DNA from: Maribacter sp. 1_MG-2023
GTDB taxonomy: Bacteria > Bacteroidota > Bacteroidia > Flavobacteriales > Flavobacteriaceae
Direction: 5' to 3'
Length of the DNA: 64,000 nt
Assembly (NCBI RefSeq): GCF_030547005.1
Contig: NZ_JAUOPN010000003.1
Span: 248,001-312,000, forward strand
This document shows positions 1 to 9,367 of this stretch, one piece after another (position 1 is the stretch's first letter; the number at the start of each line of letters is the position of its first letter). A program made the translations under genes and the position numbers. The notes below the pieces were generated by a model, which ran no database searches, was not told where the DNA came from, and saw nothing but the letters and a program-made list of their open reading frames with translations.

Positions 1-111
1 TGGCAACGGAGTGTTGGTATCGCCATCTAATACAGTACCAGTAATTGGTCCTTGTGAAAAAGCAGTTACGGTCATTAAAAATGCCGCTAATGCAAAGTAC
101 ATTTTTTTCAT
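1..111 (-). CDS. N-terminus of an outer-membrane TonB-dependent or carboxypeptidase-regulatory-domain protein (partial)
   Basis: Only the first 37 codons are in the window. They start at the ATG at 109-111 and run off the left edge. The peptide begins with two lysines and a hydrophobic stretch ending in AFSQ, a classic flavobacterial signal peptide. It is followed by GPITGTVLDGDTNTPLP, the opening strand of a CarboxypepD_reg-like (CNA-B type) domain. In Bacteroidota this start is typical of TonB-dependent receptors (SusC or FecA type), though other cell-surface proteins also carry the domain, so the exact class cannot be decided. A -7 box and a direct repeat that could be an operator lie in the 170 bases upstream. 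Confidence 0.7.
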   Translation of the reverse strand, partial: MKKMYFALAAFLMTVTAFSQGPITGTVLDGDTNTPLP

Positions 112-172
112 TTTCTTCGAGTATTTGTTAGTTTTTTAACTTGCTGCAAAAGTCATTTATTTTTAAACCCCC

Positions 173-191
173 AACGTTAAGAGAACGTTAA
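173..191. repeat. Direct repeat AACGTTAA-GAG-AACGTTAA, possible operator
   Basis: AACGTTAA occurs at 173-180 and again at 184-191, so the period is 11 bases, about one helical turn. Each copy contains the palindrome AACGTT. On the minus strand it lies just after a -7-like TATTTTTG (caaaaata at 202-209) and 62 bases or more before the start of the gene at 1-111. This suits a protein-binding site or leader element. The half-site also resembles the LytTR half-site consensus, but that family usually has wider spacing. The regulatory role is inference. Confidence 0.35.
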
Positions 192-282
192 ATCAGCAAG
201 ACAAAAATACCTAAAAACCAAACACGATTTAAGTGAAAATGAAATAGTTACCCATTTAATAGGAAGTTTATGGTATTAGAAA

Positions 283-1920
283 TTATTTCTTAAAATATTG
301 CAAAAGTCTTAATGTAGAGCTATCGTGATCAGAAATATCTGAATTGTTAATATCATTAAGAATAGTACCAGCAAGCTGTTTCCCTAACTCTACACCCCAT
401 TGATCATAACTAAATATGTTCCAAATCACTCCTTGAACAAAAATCTTATGCTCATATAAAGCAATTAAAGAGCCTAAACTTTTTGGAGTCAACTTTTCCA
501 TTAAAATAGTATTAGTAGGTTTGTTACCTGTAAATACCTTGAACGGAGCTAACTTATTGATTTCTGCTTCTGATAAATCTTTAGTCTTTAATTCAGCAAC
601 TACTTCTTCTTTGGTTTTACCATTCATTAAAGCCTCTGTCTGGGCAAAATAATTTGCCATCAACTTATCATGATGATCTTTATCTCCATGTAAAGAATGT
701 TTAAAACCTATGAAATCTGTAGGTATTAATTTAGTACCCTGGTGTATTAACTGAAAAAATGCATGCTGAGAATTTGTACCCGGCTCTCCCCAAATAATAG
801 TTCCTGTTTCGTAGCCAACTTTATTGCCGGCTCTATCTACACTTTTTCCATTACTTTCCATGATACCTTGCTGTAAGTAGGCTGAAAATCTACTTAAATA
901 TTGTGCATAAGGAATTATTGCCTCTGTCTCTGCACCATAAAAGTTATTATACCAAACACTTATTAGTGCCATAACAACCGGAATGTTCTCTGAGAATTCA
1001 GTTTCCTTAAAATGTACATCGGTTTCATTGGCACCTTGTAACATTGCATCAAAGTTATCATAACCAACCGCTAAGGCAATTGTTAATCCAACAGCACTCC
1101 ACAAAGAGAACCTACCACCTACCCAGTCCCACATTGGGAATACATTCGCAGCGTCTATACCGAATTCAGCAATTTTTTCGCTATTAGTTGATACCGCAGC
1201 AAAGTGCTTTGCAATATCTTCTTGCGTACCGTGATTCAAAAACCACTTCTTAATAGTAGTCGCGTTACTTAATGTTTCTTGTGTTGTAAAAGTTTTAGAA
1301 ACTACAACGAACAACGTTGTCTCTGGATCTAATGTTTTTAAGATTTCATGAACATGATCACCATCTACATTACTAACGAAATGTATAGACAATTGGTTCT
1401 TATAAAATTTTAAAGCTTCGGTTACCATCGCCGGACCTAGATCAGATCCACCAATACCTATATTTACTACATCGGTAAATGCTTTACCAGTATATCCTTT
1501 TAATTCGCCATTGATTACAGAGTTGGTAAATGCTTTAATATGTTCTTTTACCTCATATATCTCTGGCATTACATTTTCACCATCAACCAAAACAACATCA
1601 TCCTTTTTAGCACGAAGCGCTGTATGTAAAACAGCTCTGCCTTCTGTTTCGTTAATTAGATCTCCACCAAAATAATCTTTTATAGCTCCTTTTAAATTTA
1701 CCTCATCAGCCAATTTAAGTAACATGCTCATTGTATCTTCTGAGATTCTGTTCTTTGAATAATCAAAAAGAAAATCATTCCACTGTAATGTGAATTTTTC
1801 AGCTCTTTTTGCATCCGAAGAAAACAAACTTCTTAGGTGCGTACCTTTAGTTTCTTTGTAATGAGCCGTTAATTTCTTCCAAATATCAGTTTGCTGTGGG
1901 TTTATTTTATTTAGTGCCAT
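283..1920 (-). CDS. pgi: Glucose-6-phosphate isomerase
   Basis: Interconverts glucose 6-phosphate and fructose 6-phosphate in glycolysis and gluconeogenesis; cytosolic. The 545 residues match the full length of the bacterial/eukaryotic type. Visible landmarks are the sugar-phosphate loop [12 protein letters not shown] (about 153-164), the signature [13 protein letters not shown] (about 267-279), the catalytic Glu near 355 (GIMESNGK), His386 (SQHAFF) and Lys514 within GVELGKQLA. It is the last gene of a tightly packed minus-strand run. Its start codon lies inside the 3' end of the M23 peptidase gene (14-base overlap), which implies translational coupling. No strong terminator hairpin is visible between its stop and the next gene at 111. 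Confidence 0.97.
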   Translation of the reverse strand: MALNKINPQQTDIWKKLTAHYKETKGTHLRSLFSSDAKRAEKFTLQWNDFLFDYSKNRISEDTMSMLLKLADEVNLKGAIKDYFGGDLINETEGRAVLHTALRAKKDDVVLVDGENVMPEIYEVKEHIKAFTNSVINGELKGYTGKAFTDVVNIGIGGSDLGPAMVTEALKFYKNQLSIHFVSNVDGDHVHEILKTLDPETTLFVVVSKTFTTQETLSNATTIKKWFLNHGTQEDIAKHFAAVSTNSEKIAEFGIDAANVFPMWDWVGGRFSLWSAVGLTIALAVGYDNFDAMLQGANETDVHFKETEFSENIPVVMALISVWYNNFYGAETEAIIPYAQYLSRFSAYLQQGIMESNGKSVDRAGNKVGYETGTIIWGEPGTNSQHAFFQLIHQGTKLIPTDFIGFKHSLHGDKDHHDKLMANYFAQTEALMNGKTKEEVVAELKTKDLSEAEINKLAPFKVFTGNKPTNTILMEKLTPKSLGSLIALYEHKIFVQGVIWNIFSYDQWGVELGKQLAGTILNDINNSDISDHDSSTLRLLQYFKK

Positions 1921-3202
1921 TTTCTTGATTAAGTGTTAGTAAATCCTCTTCGTCTTCTATTAAAACTTTAGGATAGATTATACAATCTAACTGTTCTTTA
2001 TACGTTGCGATATACGCGAAATATTCTTCTTTTAATGTGTCATGTAAAGGTTCTGCCTGCGGAAGTTCTTCTTGCAATGGATCCACTTGTTTTCCATTTT
2101 TCCAAAAGCGATAGCACACATGTGGTCCACCTGTATTACCAGTCATACCAATCCATCCAATTACATCTCCTTGACGCACAAACTCACCCTTCTTTACCTT
2201 TTGGGCTTTCATGTGTAGATACTGTGTTGAATACGTACCATTATGTCTGATTTTAACATATTTACCATTACCACCTCTTCTTGTAGACTCTACAACAGTA
2301 CCATCTGCTGTAGCCATAATTGGCGTACCTATAGGTGCCGCATAATCCGTTCCTTTATGTGGTCGTAATTTATAACCGTAGTATTTTATTCTTCTTTTAA
2401 GATTGTACCTAGAAGATAATCTACCATACTCAACAGGCATTCTTAAAAAAGTTCTTCTTAAATTATTTGCATTCTCATCAAAGTAATCAATCAGACTTCT
2501 TAGAGAATCATTTTCATAAGCGAAGGCATATATAGGTTTGTCATTATGCTCAAAATAAGCTGCTTCAATAGGTTCTGCACCTGCATATACCGTATCATTT
2601 ATAAATTTCTCATTATAGATAATCTTAAACTTATCGTTCTTTTGTAGTCTAGAGAAATCAATTGTCCATGCATACACATTAGCTAGGTTATGCGTAACGT
2701 TATAATCTACGCCCTGTTCTAATATAGCTTCTGACAAACTAGATTCAATTACACCCGAAACTTCTCGTTGAACAAATTTAACCTTGTTCTTATCCTTATA
2801 TACATTTACACTATCGCGTAAATCTACAACCGTATAATTAATTGGATCGTTCTCATAAATAAACACCTGAGCTTGCGCAGTGGTATCTTTAGATTGCAAA
2901 ATAGTGTATGGCTTACCTACACGAATTTTACGAACGTCAAAACTATCTTTGAAGTTCTCTGAAATAGCTAACACCTTTGGGTAGTCGACTTTATTCTTCT
3001 GCATTAATTCGCCAAAACTATCGCCATATTTGATAGTATCTAACTTAACATTGAATTCATCTAAATTAAAACCAAATCTCTCATTCACTTTTGGCACTTC
3101 AACGACCTTAACATTTTGAGCCACGTCATTTTTCTGATTATCGGCGTCTTTGCATGATGCAATAACAGTCAATGCCAATAATATTCCCCAATACTTCTGC
3201 AT
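1907..3202 (-). CDS. M23-family metallopeptidase lipoprotein with Cys replacing the last zinc His
   Basis: Probable cell-envelope peptidoglycan hydrolase or regulator. Residues 1-17 form a lipoprotein signal with lipobox VIASC (Cys17). The middle is an extended periplasmic region. The LytM/M23 domain occupies about 280-375. The HxxxD zinc ligands are His282 and Asp286, and the first catalytic His is His330 (YLHM). The usual HxH motif reads H361-V-C363, so the catalytic His is kept while the third zinc ligand is Cys. I recall this HVC form in flavobacterial M23 proteins, so it is probably lineage-typical. The protein may be active with Cys ligation or be a non-catalytic activator. It overlaps pgi by 14 bases and touches the dioxygenase stop upstream (1-base overlap). 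Confidence 0.9.
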   Translation of the reverse strand: MQKYWGILLALTVIASCKDADNQKNDVAQNVKVVEVPKVNERFGFNLDEFNVKLDTIKYGDSFGELMQKNKVDYPKVLAISENFKDSFDVRKIRVGKPYTILQSKDTTAQAQVFIYENDPINYTVVDLRDSVNVYKDKNKVKFVQREVSGVIESSLSEAILEQGVDYNVTHNLANVYAWTIDFSRLQKNDKFKIIYNEKFINDTVYAGAEPIEAAYFEHNDKPIYAFAYENDSLRSLIDYFDENANNLRRTFLRMPVEYGRLSSRYNLKRRIKYYGYKLRPHKGTDYAAPIGTPIMATADGTVVESTRRGGNGKYVKIRHNGTYSTQYLHMKAQKVKKGEFVRQGDVIGWIGMTGNTGGPHVCYRFWKNGKQVDPLQEELPQAEPLHDTLKEEYFAYIATYKEQLDCIIYPKVLIEDEEDLLTLNQENGTK

Positions 3203-4173
3203 TATTCTACTCTTGATTTATCTGGATTCAACATATGGTCTACCCATTGCTTACCCCAATTATTTAATTCTAGTTCAGTGTATAATTCTGGAAAAAAGAC
3301 GATTTTCTGAAAACTAGGCGGCAGATATTCTTTCCAATTTGTACCTCCGGTAGCCTCTATGTCACCACTCTCTTTTCTTAAATACCTATGAGCAGAACCC
3401 ATATGCATTAATTGCCAATTTATATTGGCGTTCACGTCTAATGTCTTCAAAGAATCTACCAAAGTTTTATCTTCTCTCTGCTCTTTGGGTAAACTTAAGT
3501 ATTTATGATATATTGTTGCGTTCTCTACCTGTTTTGCTATTCTTATAAGCCTAGGCGTATACCGATACTCAAACTGTTTTAAGGTTAAGGTTTTCTCTCC
3601 CGTAGTTAAATCTGTAGCTCCTTTTTTCCAATAGATATGCTCGTACAATTCCTCTATTGTAGATTCTGAAGAAAATTGAGCTCTTTCAGAAACATGTACT
3701 AAATTTTCTAAAGGTGTAGCATATAGTTCAATCATTCTAAACTGAGCAGATTGAAAACCACTTGCTGGCAGCAGAGCCATACGGTATTGCAAAAACTGTT
3801 CGCGCTCCATACCCTTTATCATTACACTAAATGACGATATAAGCACTTTGTAATAACTATTAACTCTTCTAACCTTTTCTATGAAAAAATCTAAGTTGTT
3901 ACTTTTATCATCTACCAATTGTTTTTGTTCGTGCAAAATCAATTTAAAATAGAGTTCGGTAATTTGATGATACATGATGAAAATCTCTTCATCGGGAAAA
4001 TGTGTTCTTGGAACTTGTAGACTTAATAAGGTATCTAGGTGAATATAATCCCAATAAGTAAGATAACGTTGGTGCAATAAACCATCTAAATAAGAGCTTA
4101 GATCTTGCCCTGAATCTTTGTATTTTTCTTCAAGTTTAGAGATTTGGGATTTGATTTTCTCTTTATCTTCCAT
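3202..4173 (-). CDS. Tryptophan 2,3-dioxygenase family protein
   Basis: Haem enzyme family that opens the indole ring of L-tryptophan to N-formylkynurenine, the first step of the kynurenine route. Family marks over 323 residues: YWDYIHLDTLLSLQ (about 41-54); HQITELYFKLILHE with the distal His69; substrate-carboxylate Arg131 in an RMALLPASGFQSAQFR context; the proximal haem His257 in the WxxxH context; and a Thr275 loop reading ATGGTNW where classical enzymes have GTGGSSG. Key residues are kept but the loop is divergent, so activity on tryptophan is likely rather than certain. It is sandwiched between a periplasmic DUF3108 protein (7-base gap) and an M23 peptidase, an odd neighbourhood. The 3-hydroxyanthranilate dioxygenase of the same pathway lies 40 kb away at 44029. 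Confidence 0.88.
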   Translation of the reverse strand: MEDKEKIKSQISKLEEKYKDSGQDLSSYLDGLLHQRYLTYWDYIHLDTLLSLQVPRTHFPDEEIFIMYHQITELYFKLILHEQKQLVDDKSNNLDFFIEKVRRVNSYYKVLISSFSVMIKGMEREQFLQYRMALLPASGFQSAQFRMIELYATPLENLVHVSERAQFSSESTIEELYEHIYWKKGATDLTTGEKTLTLKQFEYRYTPRLIRIAKQVENATIYHKYLSLPKEQREDKTLVDSLKTLDVNANINWQLMHMGSAHRYLRKESGDIEATGGTNWKEYLPPSFQKIVFFPELYTELELNNWGKQWVDHMLNPDKSRVE

Positions 4174-4180
4174 TTAGGGT

Positions 4181-4960
4181 CTAATCCATTATAATTTTAA
4201 ACTGATGTTTAAGACCATTATACCCATCTATATCTGCTTTTATAGCACCCACTGCCAAATCTGCTTTAATTCTTATAGGAATTCGATTGTCGTCGTTCGA
4301 AACCCATAATGATAAACTTTCTTGCTCTTTAAATACACGCCCAGATTGTACTAAGGGTCTAAATTTCAAGCATTCTACTTTACCATATTTTGTGTTTACG
4401 ACTTCTACACCTAAAAACTTAAGTTTAAAATCGAATATACCATCATCATCATAAAGCATTTTCAGGGTAATCGCTTTTCCTACTTCAAGGTCTTCTGTTT
4501 TATAGTTGTTCCTTAAAAAATAAAAAGCGGATATTAGATCCTGTATATTGTTCTCTAATGTAAAATTAAGCTTTTTCTTGTTTTTCTTATCATTAAGTTC
4601 TGCTTTAGATGTATTATGATCAAAGTTTATTTCTACATCTTTCTTATAACCGCCTTCATTAATTTTACGAACAAACCTATATGGTTTGCCATCTTGCTTA
4701 TCAAAATAACTTTCATAGGTATCGTCTACCTTAAAAAACCAACTAGCTACACCAGTTGTTTCGCCATGACCAACTACATGATATACAGATTTATCATCTA
4801 TAGTCGCAGAATTTACCTGTAGGGTCGCATAACTTGCGTTTAAAAAACCATAATGCATTCTAAACTTTAACCATTCTCCTGTCTTAAATGCAGACTGAGA
4901 ACTTTGACCTTGGACACCAAAATATGTTAAGATAAGGGCGAATAAAAATAGTTTTTTCAT
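4181..4960 (-). CDS. DUF3108-family secreted protein
   Basis: Exported 259-residue protein of unknown function. It starts with a signal peptide (MKKLFLFALILTYFGVQGQ). The mature part is rich in beta-strand-like segments with a pattern typical of DUF3108: an early Gly-Glu-Trp-Leu-Lys-Phe segment, a YES-YFDKQDGKP stretch, and a late segment with VECLKFRP and SLWVSNDD. Family members occur in many Gram-negative bacteria and are periplasmic; no biochemical role is established. It is the first gene of the run 4960-283. A -7-like TATTTTTA occurs about 20-30 bases upstream on the minus strand, so the operon promoter probably lies here. Confidence 0.85.
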   Translation of the reverse strand: MKKLFLFALILTYFGVQGQSSQSAFKTGEWLKFRMHYGFLNASYATLQVNSATIDDKSVYHVVGHGETTGVASWFFKVDDTYESYFDKQDGKPYRFVRKINEGGYKKDVEINFDHNTSKAELNDKKNKKKLNFTLENNIQDLISAFYFLRNNYKTEDLEVGKAITLKMLYDDDGIFDFKLKFLGVEVVNTKYGKVECLKFRPLVQSGRVFKEQESLSLWVSNDDNRIPIRIKADLAVGAIKADIDGYNGLKHQFKIIMD

Positions 4961-5304
4961 AGTCCGTATTTTAATGTAAAAATAGTCATAGATACTTCTC
5001 TATCACTTTCATTACAATATCTTAAACAAAATTTATTCCAAAGTATTGTTGTATAAAAAAAGCCCAGCTTAAAAACTGGGCTTTTCCTAAATAACCAACC
5101 AAACTTTAAATTATGAAAAACCACTACTTAAAGTTGTAAGGGAACCACCCCTTAGCTGGTGTAAATTTAAGGCACATTATTCTACCCACAGTACGGTTTA
5201 ACTTACTTTAATGATAACCTTAACAGTTATTCACACTTCTAATTAATAATTGGGAAACTATTAAGAATCTAAAGTTGATTTTAAGCTTTTCAAGCTAATA
5301 ATCT
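4961..5304. other. 344-base gene-free stretch between the DUF3108 gene and the patatin gene
   Basis: It contains the promoter region of the 4960 operon, one clear terminator (5054-5087) and the segment TAACCAACC...AAATTAT (5092-5114) that recurs at 46880-46908. An 8-codon reading frame (ATG 5113 to TAA 5139) follows that segment but is too short to call a gene. The rest, 5140-5304, shows only AT-rich sequence with a small GGGAACCACCCC patch at 5140-5151. No RNA gene was recognised. Confidence 0.6.
5054..5087 (-). terminator. Rho-independent terminator
   Basis: Stem AGCCCAG (5061-5067) pairs with CTGGGCT (5076-5082) around an A-rich loop. On the minus strand the hairpin is followed by seven U, so it terminates leftward transcription. 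It lies about 220 bases after the patatin gene stop and probably ends the uvrC-patatin transcript. Confidence 0.8.
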
Positions 5305-7596
5305 TTAGAACCAGTAGCCTATACTTACAAAAAATTGAGACTTATCTATTTCTGGTGTCCACGAATACATTAGGTTCACCGGACCCAAAAATGACTCTAG
5401 ACCATACCCTATTCCATAACCCGAATATGTTGGTGCCTTGAACCAATCTCCTGTTCTAAATAGATCATCGTCTACATTAGCAAAATTTGCACTGAACAAT
5501 AAATGGTTCTTTTGGGCAAATTCATAATCTAACCTAGCATAAGCTTTCACAAAACTGTTACCTGGTAAACTAATAAAGTCATACCCAACAAACGGAACAA
5601 AATTATTTATAAAATCAGTACCATAACCCCCAAGAAGAAAATCAAAAGAGGTAACATTAGAAGTTCCTAATTTAAAACCACCTTCTGTTTCTATATTTAT
5701 AGAGAGCTTATTCACTAAAGGTATTGCCATGCCCAAGCGAGCTTTAGACACAGAAAAATCTTTAAAATTATTGTTAAAATCTGACGACAATACATAATAA
5801 TGCATATCACCATTAAAATATAGACCTCTTGACGGAAAATGCTTGTCATCGTATGTATCTAATTTAAGCCCACCATAAGCACTAATAAAATTACTTCTCT
5901 CAAAATAGGTTCTACCATTACTAGCTGTAGTACCAGGAGCCGTACTATTAGGCGTATCTGCAAATGCTCTAGTACTATATTGTAAATGTTTAAACTCTGC
6001 ACCAAGGGTAAACGCAAACTCCTCTTTAACTACAGTTTGTACGTATAACTGATTTGTAAAATCAGAAACATTTAAATTAATTCTATTAAGTGACGTTCCT
6101 GTGCCTACTTCAAAATTGTCTTCTATTAAATTAAAATTAATTTCTTGCTCAAATTCATTAAATCTAGAATTGATTCCAAAACTCCAATACGTACCTTTAT
6201 CTATGTAATATTCAAAATTATACCTGATATTATCACCCAAAATAAAATCAAAAGAAGCTACATCATCTTTTGACAGTATTCTTCTTTTTGTAAGGTTTAT
6301 AAGTGCCGCACTTTTATACAAATCATCAAAATGAGCCCCTAACCTCAAAAATGAGGTGTTTCTAGTTTCATCTAAGGGCAAGATTAAATCTTCTCCTCCA
6401 TTTAAATTATCAAGCAATTTATACTTGATTGTTCTGAAATTACCTGTTGCAGATAAATTACTAACCCCTTGTTGTAACTTTTTAAAGTTAATAGGCTCGT
6501 CCAAATTAAATCTAAGCTTTCCTTTTACATAACCTCTAGTATGATCTGTATCGCCATCTATCAACAATCGATTCACAGTAAGCTGCTCATCTTCTCCAAT
6601 TACGGATATTGAATTTTTGCCCCTTATATAACCAGTAGCAATCTCCTTTAGCTCGTCAATTTTTAATTTTGCGGCAGCCTCACCTGTTTTAACGATTTCA
6701 CCTAACCTATTGAAATCTATTACAGAGTACTCTTCTATATTTGGTTTTATATAAATATCGGTCTTCTTAGCCTTAATCTTCATATCTGCAACAGTACGAT
6801 AGTTGTTAATTTGTAATAGAATTTCAGTTGCAGATAACAAGGCTTCCCGATCAGATAAGTCATGCTGCACATCTACTCCAATTATAATATCGGCGCCCAT
6901 TGCCCTAACCTCATCTATAGGGTAATTATTAACTACACCACCATCTATCAACACTTTATCATTAATGACCGTAGGCTCAAAAAGAGATGGTAATGTTCCA
7001 CTAGCCAAAATAGCTTCTGGCAGATATCCTGCATTTAAAATTACCTGTTTACCTGTTTCAATATCGGTCGCTATACATACAAACGGAGTTGGCAACATAT
7101 TAAAATCATCAATATCTTTTACATGATATAGTAGCCTAACAAACTCATTATATATATTTTGTCCTCCTGAGAAAGCAGGAGGCATGGTAACTTTGAAATT
7201 CTTGAAGGGCAGCGTCAATGAATAACGTTCAGAATCTTCTTTTTCATAAAAAGTTTTAGCACTTCTTGGGAGATTATCTTGAATTAATGACCCAATATTG
7301 GTTGCTTTAAAGATAGAATCTAACTCATTAGCAGTATAGCCAGCTGCATACAACGCACCCACAATGGCCCCCATACTAGACCCACCTATATAATCGATTT
7401 CTACACCTGCCTCTTCAATAACTTTTAATGCACCTATATGCGCCATGCCTTTTGCACCGCCACCACTTAACACCAAGCCTATTTTCGGCCTTCTCTTTTC
7501 CTCTATATTTTGAGCAACCAAAGAACCGGCACACAATAAAAGCACCGATAACACCATTGGCATTTTACCTAAACTATTCTTTACGAAAAGATTCAT
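5305..7596 (-). CDS. Patatin-like phospholipase with C-terminal outer-membrane barrel (type Vd autotransporter-like)
   Basis: 763 residues in three parts. After a signal peptide (about 1-29), a patatin domain spans about 38-235 with oxyanion motif GGGAKG (about 45-50), nucleophile Ser74 in GSSMG and Asp218 in DGG, so the Ser-Asp dyad is complete. A POTRA-like linker follows (about 330-400). The C-terminal half has the alternating aromatic beta-strand pattern of an Omp85/BamA-type barrel and ends in a terminal Phe (IGYWF). Proteins of this layout, such as Pseudomonas PlpD, are surface-exposed or secreted phospholipases. Its start overlaps uvrC by 23 bases, so it is translated from the uvrC transcript. 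Confidence 0.93.
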   Translation of the reverse strand: MNLFVKNSLGKMPMVLSVLLLCAGSLVAQNIEEKRRPKIGLVLSGGGAKGMAHIGALKVIEEAGVEIDYIGGSSMGAIVGALYAAGYTANELDSIFKATNIGSLIQDNLPRSAKTFYEKEDSERYSLTLPFKNFKVTMPPAFSGGQNIYNEFVRLLYHVKDIDDFNMLPTPFVCIATDIETGKQVILNAGYLPEAILASGTLPSLFEPTVINDKVLIDGGVVNNYPIDEVRAMGADIIIGVDVQHDLSDREALLSATEILLQINNYRTVADMKIKAKKTDIYIKPNIEEYSVIDFNRLGEIVKTGEAAAKLKIDELKEIATGYIRGKNSISVIGEDEQLTVNRLLIDGDTDHTRGYVKGKLRFNLDEPINFKKLQQGVSNLSATGNFRTIKYKLLDNLNGGEDLILPLDETRNTSFLRLGAHFDDLYKSAALINLTKRRILSKDDVASFDFILGDNIRYNFEYYIDKGTYWSFGINSRFNEFEQEINFNLIEDNFEVGTGTSLNRINLNVSDFTNQLYVQTVVKEEFAFTLGAEFKHLQYSTRAFADTPNSTAPGTTASNGRTYFERSNFISAYGGLKLDTYDDKHFPSRGLYFNGDMHYYVLSSDFNNNFKDFSVSKARLGMAIPLVNKLSINIETEGGFKLGTSNVTSFDFLLGGYGTDFINNFVPFVGYDFISLPGNSFVKAYARLDYEFAQKNHLLFSANFANVDDDLFRTGDWFKAPTYSGYGIGYGLESFLGPVNLMYSWTPEIDKSQFFVSIGYWF

Positions 7597-9367
7597 ATAT
7601 CTTTTTTGCTTTTGAAGCCCCCACTTCTTCAGTTAGACTTTCCACAGAGGCTTCTTTAATGCGTTTTACCGATTTAAATTTCTTCAATAATTGTTGTGCT
7701 GTCTTTTCACCAACACCATCTATACCTTCTAATTCAGAATTAATAGCTCCTTTACTTCTTTTGTTTCTATGAAATGTAATCCCGAATCTATGGGCTTCAT
7801 TTCGTAAATATTGAATTATTTTAAGACTTTCAGATTTCTTATCTAAATACAAAGGTATGGGGTCTTCAGGAAAGTAAATCTCCTCTAATCGTTTTGCAAT
7901 ACCCACAATAGCAATTTTACTTCTCAACCCTAAAAGGTCTAAACTTTTTAAAGCTGATGATAATTGACCCTTTCCGCCATCAATAACAATTAACTGTGGT
8001 AGTGGCTGCATTTCTTCCTGCAATCTTTTATATCTACGGTACACAACTTCTTCCATTGACGCAAAATCATCTGGACCGGTAACCGTTTTTATATTATAAT
8101 GTCTATACTCTTTTTTTGAAGGCTTACCATCCCTAAACACCACACATGCCGCAACAGGATTACTCCCCTGAATATTACTGTTATCAAAACATTCTATATG
8201 CCTAGGCTCAGCAGATAAACGAATATCTTTTTTCATTTGCGCCATTATCCTATTCGTATGGCGATCAGGGTCAATAATCTTAATTTGATTAAAACGTTCT
8301 TGTCTAAAGAATTTAGCATTACGCTCAGACAAATCAAGAATCCGTTTTTTATCCCCTAACTTTGGAACAGTTACTTTTAAACCTGGCGATACTGCGATAT
8401 TAAAAGGTACATAAAGCTCTTTAGAATCCGATTTAAATCGATCTCTAATTTCAACAATAGCCAATTCTAGTAAATCTTCATCTTTCTCTTCAAGCTTCTT
8501 CTTAATCTCCATTGTATGTGACCTTATTATAGATCCATGTGACAACTGAAGAAAATTCACATACGCAAAAGCATTATCGGATATTATACTGAATACATCA
8601 ACATTACTGATTTTAGGGTTTACGATAGTTGATTTCACCTGATAATTCTCCAGAACATCTATCTTGTCCTTAATTTCTTGTGCTTCTTCAAACTTCATTT
8701 CTTCTGCCAATGCTTTCATCTGACTTTTGAAATAAGTTATTGAAGACTTAAAATTACCTTTTACAATTTCACGTATATCATCTATTTGTCTGTCATACTC
8801 CGTTATAGATTGATACCCCTCACATGGTCCCTTACAATTACCCAAATGGTATTCTAAGCACACTTTGTATTTTCCAGCATTAATTTTCTCTGCAGATAAG
8901 TCATAATTACAGGTTCTTAACGGATAAACACTCTTAATTAAATCTAACAGTACCCGTACCGTTTTCATACTGGTGTAAGGACCAAAATATTCAGAACCAT
9001 CTTTAATTACCCTCCTAGTTGGAAAAAATCTTGGAAATCGTTCATTCTTAAGACAAAGCCAAGGGTACGACTTATCATCCTTTAATAATACATTATACCG
9101 AGGTCTTAATTCTTTAATTAAATTATTCTCTAGCAAAAGCGCATCTGACTCCGTCGGCACTACAATATGCTTAATGGACCGAATCTTTTTGACTAAAACC
9201 CGAGTTTTACCATACTCGTGATTCTTATTGAAATAGGATGATATTCGTTTCTTTAAATTCTTTGCCTTACCTACATATAATATACCGTCATTACTATCGT
9301 AAAACTGATATACTCCCGGACCGGTAGGTAACGCACTTAGCTGTATGTTTATGGGAATTTCTGTCAT
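7574..9367 (-). CDS. uvrC: UvrABC excinuclease subunit C
   Basis: Dual-incision nuclease of nucleotide excision repair; cytosolic. The 597 residues are full length. The GIY-YIG domain covers about 13-95 (GVYQFYDSNDGILYVGKAKN), with Arg and Glu of that fold present. A Cys-containing segment (CNYDLS...CLEYHLGNCKGPC) lies at about 155-185. The UVR motif that binds UvrB is at about 205-240. The RNase H-like UvrC homology domain (ECFDNSNIQG, VIDGGKGQL) spans about 375-480. Tandem helix-hairpin-helix motifs occupy the last 60 residues (IDGVGEKTAQQLL). The start at 9367 fits the canonical length. It is followed by the overlapping patatin gene. Confidence 0.97.
   Translation of the reverse strand: MTEIPINIQLSALPTGPGVYQFYDSNDGILYVGKAKNLKKRISSYFNKNHEYGKTRVLVKKIRSIKHIVVPTESDALLLENNLIKELRPRYNVLLKDDKSYPWLCLKNERFPRFFPTRRVIKDGSEYFGPYTSMKTVRVLLDLIKSVYPLRTCNYDLSAEKINAGKYKVCLEYHLGNCKGPCEGYQSITEYDRQIDDIREIVKGNFKSSITYFKSQMKALAEEMKFEEAQEIKDKIDVLENYQVKSTIVNPKISNVDVFSIISDNAFAYVNFLQLSHGSIIRSHTMEIKKKLEEKDEDLLELAIVEIRDRFKSDSKELYVPFNIAVSPGLKVTVPKLGDKKRILDLSERNAKFFRQERFNQIKIIDPDRHTNRIMAQMKKDIRLSAEPRHIECFDNSNIQGSNPVAACVVFRDGKPSKKEYRHYNIKTVTGPDDFASMEEVVYRRYKRLQEEMQPLPQLIVIDGGKGQLSSALKSLDLLGLRSKIAIVGIAKRLEEIYFPEDPIPLYLDKKSESLKIIQYLRNEAHRFGITFHRNKRSKGAINSELEGIDGVGEKTAQQLLKKFKSVKRIKEASVESLTEEVGASKAKKIYESFRKE

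Noticed and set aside
2005-2250. Long antisense frames inside pgi, ileS, uvrC, glpD and other genes
   Set aside because: They overlap well-supported genes in other frames and lack any family-like sequence or promoter.
5113-5139. Eight-codon frame MKNHYLKL after the TAACCAACC segment
   Set aside because: Too short to be supported as a gene and with no conservation evidence; the ATG may be chance.
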